Shown piece by piece: positions 16,345 to 21,686 of a DNA stretch of 30,702 nt. The notes beneath the pieces were generated by a model. The model saw nothing but the letters and a program-made list of their open reading frames with translations. It did no database searches and was not told where the DNA came from. The stretch comes from Flavobacteriales bacterium (GTDB lineage: Bacteria > Bacteroidota > Bacteroidia > Flavobacteriales_F > PHOS-HE28), in assembly GCA_025455765.1 (NCBI GenBank), contig JALOLX010000002.1, positions 1-30,702 of the forward strand, in the 5' to 3' direction. Numbering within the stretch: the first letter of the stretch is position 1; the number at the start of each line of letters is the position of its first letter. The translations under genes were made by a program, and so were the position numbers.

Positions 16345-16542
16345 ATGAAGACCCGCACTGCGCTCCTGTTCGTCCTGGCCGGTTACACGGTGATCACCAC
16401 CGGCGGCCTGTTCAAGATCATGCATTGGCCAAGCGCCAACATGCAATTGCTCATTGGTGCCACGGTCCAAGCGGTGGGGCTGCTGGCCTTGCTGGGCCAG
16501 GTGATGCGCCACCACTCGCTGCGGGCGCTACTGGACAAATAG
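16345..16542 (+). CDS. GldL-like two-helix membrane mini-protein
   Basis: 65 residues with two membrane helices (about 7-27 and 33-53) and the phrase GGLFKIMHWPSANMQLLIG. This closely resembles the N-terminal membrane hairpin of GldL (LFKI-HWPGA), the T9SS/gliding motor protein whose hairpin packs with GldM. The large cytoplasmic domain of true GldL (about 215 residues) is absent, so this is not the motor gene itself. It could be a regulator or a free-standing member of a small bacteroidotal family. Its stop is 7 bases from the convergent stop of the YwqK-like gene. Confidence 0.65.
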   Translation: MKTRTALLFVLAGYTVITTGGLFKIMHWPSANMQLLIGATVQAVGLLALLGQVMRHHSLRALLDK

Positions 16543-16549
16543 GTGCCGG

Positions 16550-16945
16550 TCAGTAGGTGCGCATGGCCACCAGGCCACCCTGCTCGTCGTAGCGCTCACC
16601 GGTGCGCAGTTCGCCTTCGGAGTGCCCCAAGCGGCCCAGCACCACATTGGTATGACTGCGGAACTCCCAGGTGCCTTGCCGCTCGCCTTTGCTGAAACGC
16701 GCTTGGGCCAGGAGCACACCCGTGTCGCTGTATTGCTTCCACACCCCATCGCGACGGCCATGGAGGAACCCGCCCATCTCGTGTACCCGACCGTTCTCGT
16801 AGTACGTGATGAAATGGATGCGCCCCGCCTCTTCGTACCGGGTGGACTTCAACGTACCATCGGGCCAATGCTCCTGTGATAGCAGGGTCTGGGCCGACGC
16901 CCATGTGCCTGAGACCAGGGCCAGAAGAAGGAGGATGGTGCGCAT
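16550..16945 (-). CDS. YwqK/MORN-type repeat protein with signal peptide
   Basis: 131 residues from the ATG at 16945. The signal peptide is MRTILLLLALVSGTWASAQ. The rest carries MORN-like repeats of the YwqK type (HWPDGTLKSTRYEE, YYENGRVHEMGGFLHGRRDG, KGERQGTWEF). Two upstream in-frame ATGs (16963, 16996) exist; the -7 promoter element at 16976-16983 excludes 16996, and only the 16945 start puts a signal peptide directly at the N-terminus. The annotation toxin-antitoxin YwqK family antitoxin is a database habit; an exported protein with no toxin beside it is unlikely to be an antitoxin. The function is unknown, but the repeats suggest a structural or binding role outside the cytoplasm. Confidence 0.8.
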   Translation of the reverse strand: MRTILLLLALVSGTWASAQTLLSQEHWPDGTLKSTRYEEAGRIHFITYYENGRVHEMGGFLHGRRDGVWKQYSDTGVLLAQARFSKGERQGTWEFRSHTNVVLGRLGHSEGELRTGERYDEQGGLVAMRTY

Positions 16946-16975
16946 GGTGGAACAGTTGTACATCCTTGATACGTC

Positions 16976-17006
16976 CAAAGATAGCACAATGTTCACCCCG
17001 AGTTAA
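16976..17006 (-). promoter_or_regulatory. Promoter of the YwqK-like gene, TTA-N20-TATCTTTG
   Basis: On the minus strand TATCTTTG (16983-16976) is an exact bacteroidotal -7 element; TTA (17006-17004) sits 20 bases upstream in place of TTG. The predicted start of transcription is about 20-25 bases before the ATG at 16945, which supports that start codon. Confidence 0.65.
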
Positions 17007-17073
17007 CATGGATCTAACATTGGAAAATGGACCGTGGGGTGTGAACAACCCCAGGACCCGCCACTCAACAAGA

Positions 17074-17901
17074 TCAGAACGACAACCGCCCCTGCTGTTC
17101 CATGGCCAGGCGTAGCTGCCCGACCTCCTTGCGCAGCTCCACCACGCTGCGCGCCAGGTCGTCGCGGCTCATGTTGGGCTCGGGCAGCTCTGCACTGATG
17201 AAGTGTACGAACTTCCAGATCTCCAGCACGCTGGTGACAGGCACTTCATAGGGCGCATAGAGCGGGTTGGTGCTGCACAGCAACAGGGTGCCCTTCTCCT
17301 TCAATTGGTTGTACACCACCTTGAAGACGATGCCTTCATCCTTGGTGACCACGATGTACGGCTGCCCGTCGCGGATGGTCTGCCAGTTCTGCACGTACTC
17401 ACCGGTGACCCAGGAGCCATCGCTCACCGGGGGCATGCTGTCTCCACTGATCTGGAAGGTGCGGTACTTGCGGTCCTTGGCCAGGAACGGCATCTGGAAG
17501 GTGGGCAGGATGCTGATATATTCCGGATCGGCGTAGCCCAGCGCGTAGCCGGCCTTGGCCTTCTCGGGCACCAGCTCCACGTTCTCGCGATCGTCCTTGT
17601 CCACCGTGGTGGCCAACACACGCAGACGCCGACCACTGAGGTCGATGTCGCCCCCGCGCTCCAGGATGCCGAGCTGGCTTTCGCTGAGGGCGGTGAGGTC
17701 GTCCTTGAGCAGCTTGTCGATGCTCACCTTGAAGTATTCGCTCATGCGCACGAGCAGGTCGAACGAAGGCTCGGCGCTGCCGTTCTCATAGCCGCTGTAG
17801 CTGGAGCGTTTGATGTCGAGGCCGGCTGCTACCTCTTCCTGTGAACGGCCGCGGCGTTGGCGCAGGAGCTTGATGTTGGAGCCGAAGAGCGGAGTTGCCA
17901 T
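17074..17901 (-). CDS. XRE-family HTH regulator with S24 (LexA/CI-like) peptidase domain
   Basis: 275 residues. An N-terminal HTH (about 5-62; GSNIKLLRQRRGRSQEEVA, SSYSGYENGSAEPS) is joined to an S24 domain with ISGDSMPPVSDGSWV (nucleophile Ser155) and GIVFKVVYN (general base Lys194). An Ala117-Gly118 pair in KAKAGYALGYAD lies 37 residues before Ser155, matching LexA geometry (Ala84-Gly85, Ser119, Lys156), so RecA-stimulated self-cleavage is possible. The C-terminus is a charged helix (VELRKEVGQLRLAMEQQ), possibly for oligomerisation. It follows the ORF6N genes on the same strand after 55 bases with no clear promoter, so it is probably the last gene of that operon. Whether it controls the ORF6N genes or dinB is unknown. 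Confidence 0.88.
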   Translation of the reverse strand: MATPLFGSNIKLLRQRRGRSQEEVAAGLDIKRSSYSGYENGSAEPSFDLLVRMSEYFKVSIDKLLKDDLTALSESQLGILERGGDIDLSGRRLRVLATTVDKDDRENVELVPEKAKAGYALGYADPEYISILPTFQMPFLAKDRKYRTFQISGDSMPPVSDGSWVTGEYVQNWQTIRDGQPYIVVTKDEGIVFKVVYNQLKEKGTLLLCSTNPLYAPYEVPVTSVLEIWKFVHFISAELPEPNMSRDDLARSVVELRKEVGQLRLAMEQQGRLSF

Positions 17902-17956
17902 GGTGATGAGTGTCTTATGAGGATCGAACGACTGTCCTAATGCTGTTGGGCGATGG

Positions 17957-18526
17957 TCATGCCTCGCCGGGTTTGAAGCCGATGGGTTTGCGGTGCTGCT
18001 CGGCCGGTGAGACCAGTTCGGTGAGGTGGTCGAAGAGGGCCTGTATCTCCTCGTCGTGACCAGAGAGTCGACCTTCCAGTTCTTTCAGCTTCGCCACGAC
18101 ATCGCTGCTGGATAGGAGCACCTCGCGCATGCGGGCAAATACGCGGATGATGTGGATGCTCATGGCAATGGCCTGTTCGCTGCGGAGCACGTTGGCGAGC
18201 ATCAGAATACCGTGTTCGGTGAAGGCAAAGGGTGCGTATTTGGCATGCTCGCCCTGCTTTAAGGTCGCAAAATGCGACCTTAAAGCATGATCCTCCTCCA
18301 GCGTCAGTTCGAGCATGAAGTCCTCTGGGAACCGAGCGATGTTACGGCGCACCTGCTCTTTGAGGCGCTTGACCTCCACGCCGTAAAGTTCAGCCAGGTC
18401 ACGGTCCAACATCACCTTCTGTCCGCGGATATGATGGATACGGCCGGTGATCGCCGCATCGGGAGGGGCCACAGTGCTGTAGCGGGTGGGTGGCTCCTGG
18501 AGCAGGGTGTCCGTGGCGGTGTTCAT
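17957..18526 (-). CDS. ORF6N-domain protein, paralogue 3 of 3
   Basis: 189 residues. The ORF6N DNA-binding domain occupies about 27-130 (GRIHHIRGQKVMLDRDLAEL, RRNIARFPEDFMLELT, FAFTEHGILMLANVL), with a helical C-terminus (LKELEGRLSGHDEEIQALF) ending HRKPIGFKPGEA. ORF6N domains are known from phage anti-repressor-like proteins and are scattered through Bacteroidota, mostly without known function. Its ATG overlaps the stop of the paralogue upstream (ATGA, 18523-18526). N- and C-terminal thirds are nearly identical to the 18523 gene while the middle (about 74-100) differs, suggesting recombination. Codons 80-91 (ALRSHFATLKQ region) are written as a perfect 15-bp inverted repeat in the DNA. The XRE/S24 gene follows 55 bases later. 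Confidence 0.87.
   Translation of the reverse strand: MNTATDTLLQEPPTRYSTVAPPDAAITGRIHHIRGQKVMLDRDLAELYGVEVKRLKEQVRRNIARFPEDFMLELTLEEDHALRSHFATLKQGEHAKYAPFAFTEHGILMLANVLRSEQAIAMSIHIIRVFARMREVLLSSSDVVAKLKELEGRLSGHDEEIQALFDHLTELVSPAEQHRKPIGFKPGEA
18255..18287. repeat. Intragenic perfect inverted repeat, 15-bp arms, in ORF6N paralogue 3
   Basis: TGCTTTAAGGTCGCA (18255-18269) and TGCGACCTTAAAGCA (18273-18287) are exact reverse complements around AAA. The repeat lies inside the coding sequence at codons 80-90 and encodes LRSHFATLK on the minus strand. Confidence 0.95.
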
Positions 18527-19107
18527 GCTTCAGCGGGTTTGAAGCCGATGGGCTTACGCTGCTGTTCGGCCGGTGAGACCAGTTCGGTGAGGTGATCGAA
18601 GATGGCCTGGATCTCCTCGTCGTGCCCGGAAAGGCGGCCCTCCAGTTGCTCCAGCTTCTGGAGGATCTCGCGGTGCGAAAGGAGCACTTCCCTCATCCGG
18701 CTGAATACACGGATGATGTGGATATTGACCAGAATGGCCTGCTCGCTGTTGAGGACGCTGGAGAGCATGGCCACGCCTTGCTCGGTAAAGGCCATGGGAA
18801 GTACCCTGGAACCACCTCGCTCTGAGAGGATCTGCTCGTTTGAGGTGCCAAATTGGTACCTCAAAGCGGCCCACTCGGCAGAGGTCAGTTCGAACATGAA
18901 GTCCTCTGGAAAGCGGGTGATGTTCCTGCGCACCTGGCGCTTAAGGTGCTTGGTCTCCACGCCGTACAGTTCAGCGAGGTCGCGGTCCAGCATCACCTTC
19001 TGACCACGGATCGCATGGATACGGCCGGTGATGGATGCATCGGCAGGGGCCACAGCGCTGTAGCGGGCGGGTGACTCCTGGAGCAGGGTGTCCGTGGCGG
19101 TGTTCAT
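18523..19107 (-). CDS. ORF6N-domain protein, paralogue 2 of 3
   Basis: 194 residues. N-terminus MNTATDTLLQES is almost the same as in paralogue 3 (35 identical bases span the start in both genes: 18494-18528 and 19075-19109). The ORF6N domain (about 27-135) has RGQKVMLDRDLAELYGVETK, RRNITRFPEDFMFELT and PMAFTEQGVAMLSSVL, and the C-terminal helices end QRKPIGFKPAEA. The central part (LSERGGSRVLPMAFTEQG) belongs to a different variant than paralogue 3 (KQGEHAKYAPFAFTEHG), so the two genes share outer segments and differ inside. The ATG is 6 bases after the stop of paralogue 1. Codons 81-89 form a 13-bp inverted repeat. A DNA-binding or anti-repressor role is inferred from the family only. Confidence 0.87.
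   Translation of the reverse strand: MNTATDTLLQESPARYSAVAPADASITGRIHAIRGQKVMLDRDLAELYGVETKHLKRQVRRNITRFPEDFMFELTSAEWAALRYQFGTSNEQILSERGGSRVLPMAFTEQGVAMLSSVLNSEQAILVNIHIIRVFSRMREVLLSHREILQKLEQLEGRLSGHDEEIQAIFDHLTELVSPAEQQRKPIGFKPAEA
18839..18865. repeat. Intragenic inverted repeat, 13-bp arms with one mismatch, in ORF6N paralogue 2
   Basis: TTTGAGGTGCCAA (18839-18851) pairs with TTGGTACCTCAAA (18853-18865) around a single A; only 18847/18857 does not pair. It encodes LRYQFGTS on the minus strand, the position equivalent to the repeat in paralogue 3. Confidence 0.93.
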
Positions 19108-19113
19108 GCCTGA

Positions 19114-19725
19114 TCAGGGTTTGAAGCCGATGGGCTTGCGTGGCTCCGACGGCGGAGCGAGCAGCTGCTTGAGGTATTCGAAGATGCTCTGGATGTCGGT
19201 GCCATGCTCGCCTATCCGCTTCTCGAGTTGCTCCAAGCGAAGGAGGATGTCCTTGTGGGCGAGCATTGCCTCGCGCATACGCACAAAGAGATCGATGATG
19301 CGGATGCTGACAGCGATGGCTTGTTCGCTCTTGAGCACATTCGCGAGCATGAGGATGCCGTGCTCGGTGAAACCATACGGCAGGGTACCGCCGGTGTGGC
19401 TGTGGGAAGGTATCGCATTCTGCGATACCAAGTCGCGTAACTCACTGGGTGTTAGCTGGAACATGAATTGTTCCGGGAAGCGGGCGATGTTCCGCTTCAC
19501 CTGCTCACGCAGACGGATGGGCTTAACCCCATAGAGCACGGCCAGATCGCGGTCCAGCATCACCTTCTGGCCACGGATGTGGCGGACCTTACCAAGGAGC
19601 ACATCATCAGTAAGGTGACCGATCGTGTAGTCGGCAGGTGGTTCCGCTAACACGAGATGCCGCATGGGCAGCAGGTCCGTGTAGGCGGGCTTCTGAAAGA
19701 GGTTGTCCGTTGCCAGGGTTCTCAT
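19114..19725 (-). CDS. ORF6N-domain protein, paralogue 1 of 3 (first gene of the operon)
   Basis: 203 residues. It is the most divergent of the three: N-terminus MRTLATDNLFQKPAYTD (a second ATG is at codon 21), ORF6N domain at about 46-145 (GKVRHIRGQKVMLDRDLAVL, KRNIARFPEQFMFQLT, PYGFTEHGILMLANVL) and C-terminal helices ending PRKPIGFKP. The start at 19725 lies about 20 bases after the transcription start predicted from the TATCTTTG promoter. Codons 99-105 (DLVSQNAIPS region) again contain an inverted repeat. Family knowledge gives only a phage-type DNA-binding domain; the actual target is unknown. Confidence 0.86.
   Translation of the reverse strand: MRTLATDNLFQKPAYTDLLPMRHLVLAEPPADYTIGHLTDDVLLGKVRHIRGQKVMLDRDLAVLYGVKPIRLREQVKRNIARFPEQFMFQLTPSELRDLVSQNAIPSHSHTGGTLPYGFTEHGILMLANVLKSEQAIAVSIRIIDLFVRMREAMLAHKDILLRLEQLEKRIGEHGTDIQSIFEYLKQLLAPPSEPRKPIGFKP
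19409..19429. repeat. Intragenic perfect inverted repeat, 9-bp arms, in ORF6N paralogue 1
   Basis: GGTATCGCA (19409-19417) and TGCGATACC (19421-19429) are exact reverse complements around TTC. It encodes LVSQNAIP on the minus strand, aligned with the repeats in the two other paralogues. Confidence 0.92.
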
Positions 19726-19752
19726 CGATCGGCTGACCGGTTATCTGCCGGG

Positions 19753-19782
19753 CAAAGATAATGACTATTTTACCGCCTGCAA
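19753..19782 (-). promoter_or_regulatory. Promoter of the ORF6N-XRE operon, TTG-N19-TATCTTTG
   Basis: On the minus strand TTG (19782-19780), 19 bases, then TATCTTTG (19760-19753) followed by CCC. This fits the bacteroidotal primary sigma consensus (TTG-N17-23-TANNTTTG) in both boxes and spacing. Transcription would begin near 19746, about 20 bases before the ATG at 19725. Confidence 0.8.
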
Positions 19783-19784
19783 CA

Positions 19785-19801
19785 TGACAGTTATCTTGTC
19801 A
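19785..19801. promoter_or_regulatory. Candidate operator dyad TGACA-N7-TGTCA
   Basis: TGACA (19785-19789) and TGTCA (19797-19801) are exact inverted arms with a 7-base spacer, placed just upstream of the -33 box of the ORF6N-XRE promoter. The spacing would suit a dimeric HTH regulator such as the XRE/S24 protein of the same operon. Short arms; a chance dyad is possible. Confidence 0.3.
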
Positions 19802-20074
19802 ATACCGGACGGTTGGGCGGAGCGGGGACCCCGCGCCCGGGATGGGAGCGGCGGCTCCCGCACGGCAGGGCCCTGCGGAGGCGTGCAACGAGGAGGCACC
19901 GAGGAACGAGGGGACCCCGCAGTGCCGCCACCGCTGGCATGGCCGCGCGGGACCACAGCGGACAGCCCGAAAAGGCGCCCACCCTTCGACTCCGCTCAGG
20001 GTGACGCCGCGGATCGGATAATGGGATGCAAGACCGATGATCACAACGCCCCATCTACCACCAAGCTGCATTTT
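19802..20074. repeat. GC-rich palindrome cluster and dispersed-repeat-like intergenic DNA
   Basis: The gap between the ORF6N operon and dinB has no credible gene. It holds three consecutive palindromes in 55 bases: GCGGGG-A-CCCCGC (19822-19834), GGGAGC-N4-GCTCCC (19844-19859) and GCAGGGCCCTGC (19865-19876). Further on, CACCCT (19980-19985) and AGGGTG (19998-20003) enclose TCGACTCCGCTC-type sequence, a motif I recognise as recurring many times in bacteroidotal and other genomes. Open frames across it have repeat-like translations and are probably spurious. Confidence 0.6.
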
Positions 20075-20075
20075 C

Positions 20076-20092
20076 TGATCATCTGATCTTCT
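20076..20092. repeat. 17-bp direct repeat, copy upstream of dinB
   Basis: The 17 bases TGATCATCTGATCTTCT occur here and again, without mismatch, at 21399-21415 on the other side of dinB. CTGATC is repeated three times between 20075 and 20096. Confidence 0.9.
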
Positions 20093-20107
20093 GATCGACC
20101 GATCGAC

Positions 20108-21325
20108 ATGGAACGCACCATCCTTCACATCGATCTCAACACCTTCTTCGTGAGCGTGGAACGGCTGCGTGAACCGAAGCTGAACGGCAAGCCCGTGCTG
20201 ATCGGCGCCGACAGCGACCGCGGCGTGGTGGCCAGTTGCAGCTACGAGGCGCGTGCCTTCGGGGTGCGCAGCGCCATGCCCATGAAGATGGCCAAGCAGC
20301 TGTGCCCCGAAGCCATCATCCTGCGCGGCGACAGCGGCCTCTACCTGAAGAAGAGCGACGAGGTGACCGAGATCATCCGCGCCAACGTGCCGCTCTTCGA
20401 GAAGAGCAGCGTGGACGAGTTCTACGTGGATCTGAGCGGCACCGACAAATTCCACGGAAGCCAGAAACTGGCGCGGGAGCTGCGGCAGCGCATCATCAAC
20501 GAGAGCGGGCTGCCCAACAGCTTCGGCATGAGCATCAACAAGACGGTGAGCAAGGTGGCCACCGGCGAGGCCAAGGGCGGCGCAGGCGAGTGGTATGTGG
20601 AGCGCGGCACGGAGAAGCCCTTCCTGGCGCCGATGCCCATTGAGCGCATCCCCGGCGTGGGCGAGAAGACGGCGCACCTGCTGCGCAGCATGGGCGTGGC
20701 GAAGATCCACACGCTGCAGGAGGTGCCCATGGACCTGATGCAGCGCCTGCTGGGCGAGCATGGGCCGGTGCTGTGGCGCAAGGCCAACGGCATCGACGAC
20801 AGCCCCGTGGTGGCCTGGCACGAACGCAAAAGCATCAGCACCGAACGCACCTTTGAGCGCGACACCATCGATGTGCCCAAGCTCAAGGGCCTGCTCACCG
20901 CCATGGCCGAGAGCCTCGCCTTCCAGCTGCGCAAGGGGCAGAAGCTCACCAGCTGCGTGGCCGTGAAGATCCGCTACGCCGACTTCAACACCCACACCAA
21001 GCAGCTGCGCATCCCCTACACGGCCTGCGACCACCTGATCCTGCCCACGGTGCACGAGCTGTTCCGCAGCCTCTACGACCGCCGCCAGCGCATCCGCCTG
21101 ATCGGTGTGCGCTTCAGCCACCTGGTGGGCGGCGGGCACCAGATCGATGCCTTCACCGATACGGAGGAAGCCATGAGTCTCTACCAGGCCATGGACAAGA
21201 TCCGCAAGCGCTTCGGCGACCGCACCGTGATGCGCGCCAGCGGCATGGATGCCAAGAGCATCGGCCGCATGGACAACCCCTTTGATGGGCAGGCGCCGGT
21301 GTTGCTGGCGAACAGGAGAAGCTGA
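20108..21325 (+). CDS. dinB: DNA polymerase IV (Y-family translesion polymerase)
   Basis: 405 residues, typical length. It copies past DNA lesions and acts in the cytoplasm on stalled forks. Catalytic carboxylates are visible: Asp8 in LHIDLNTFF and the Asp-Glu pair in KSSVDEFYVDLSG; the steric-gate and palm context SCSYEARAFGVRSAMP is conserved. The thumb helix-hairpin-helix is PIERIPGVGEKTAHLL, and the little-finger domain runs from about 240 to 350 (ERKSISTERTFERD, IRYADFNTHTKQL). The usual DMDAFF motif reads DLNTFF, as in other bacteroidotal forms. No beta-clamp motif can be assigned confidently in the C-terminal tail. No TANNTTTG promoter is seen upstream; the gene is framed by CTGATC repeats. 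An S24 regulator is encoded 2 kb away on the other strand. Confidence 0.94.
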   Translation: MERTILHIDLNTFFVSVERLREPKLNGKPVLIGADSDRGVVASCSYEARAFGVRSAMPMKMAKQLCPEAIILRGDSGLYLKKSDEVTEIIRANVPLFEKSSVDEFYVDLSGTDKFHGSQKLARELRQRIINESGLPNSFGMSINKTVSKVATGEAKGGAGEWYVERGTEKPFLAPMPIERIPGVGEKTAHLLRSMGVAKIHTLQEVPMDLMQRLLGEHGPVLWRKANGIDDSPVVAWHERKSISTERTFERDTIDVPKLKGLLTAMAESLAFQLRKGQKLTSCVAVKIRYADFNTHTKQLRIPYTACDHLILPTVHELFRSLYDRRQRIRLIGVRFSHLVGGGHQIDAFTDTEEAMSLYQAMDKIRKRFGDRTVMRASGMDAKSIGRMDNPFDGQAPVLLANRRS

Positions 21326-21331
21326 TCAGAG

Positions 21332-21427
21332 GATCAGACAATGAGACGATCAGATAATGGAAATGCCGGGGATGGTATGGCACTGGCGTGGGCGCAGGTG
21401 ATCATCTGATCTTCTCATTCTCTGATC
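21332..21427. repeat. Long imperfect inverted repeat downstream of dinB, including the second 17-bp direct repeat
   Basis: The arm 21332-21354 and the arm 21405-21427 are reverse complements in 21 of 23 bases, separated by 50 bases. The motif CTGATC/GATCAG occurs five times between 21322 and 21427, including the palindrome CTGATCAG at 21322-21329 right at the dinB stop. The right arm overlaps the 17-bp repeat (21399-21415) found also before dinB. A transcript could fold into a strong stem, possibly acting as the dinB terminator. Confidence 0.85.
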
Positions 21428-21686
21428 GGACCTGGGCGTGCGGACCTTCCCTCCCACCGGCCAGCGCACAGGTCGGAGTGGGATCTGACCCAAGTCTTGA
21501 GCAAGGGCTGTAGTTGCCTTGGCCAAGCCCGCATCCCACCTTGGGGGTCTAGCCGCCTATTTTGTAACTCCGTCCTCCCTTCCCCGTCCCATTACCGGTC
21601 ATCGCACCTTCCCGACCGTCCGTGTGATCGGCCTTTCTGCTGCATCTTCACGCTCCATCTTGCACCCTGCAAACCCTCCACCCCGC
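21428..21686 (+). promoter_or_regulatory. Leader/promoter region of the ABC transporter operon
   Basis: The remainder of the gap has no convincing gene. It contains the palindrome CTTGGCCAAG (21518-21527) and TATTTTG (21558-21564), a one-base-short version of TANNTTTG with TTG at 21541-21543, 14 bases upstream. Use of this site would give a leader of about 115 bases. An open frame runs in phase with the ATPase from 21519, but its translation (SHLGGLAAYFVTPSS) is not family-like. Confidence 0.35.

Noticed and set aside
16550..16945. Antitoxin function for the YwqK-like protein
   Set aside because: It has a signal peptide and no adjacent toxin gene; the label comes only from family naming.
17935..17960. 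Remnant of a fourth ORF6N gene start after paralogue 3
   Set aside because: ATGACCATCGCC overlaps the stop as at the other junctions, but the frame closes after seven codons and the similarity to MNTATD is too short to trust.
18255..19429. Diversity-generating retroelement target in the ORF6N middles
   Set aside because: No reverse transcriptase, template repeat or adenine-biased substitutions are visible in the window.
17074..19725. Prophage remnant
   Set aside because: ORF6N and S24/XRE genes occur in phages, but no integrase, capsid, terminase, lysis gene or att site is seen; kept as an operon of possibly phage-derived regulators.
19703..20086. Hypothetical protein of 127 residues on the plus strand
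   Set aside because: It runs through the ORF6N promoter and the palindrome cluster and its translation is repeat-like; no support as a gene.
20075..21427. CRISPR-like array from the CTGATC repeats
   Set aside because: Units are only 6-17 bases, irregularly spaced, partly inverted, and no cas gene is present.
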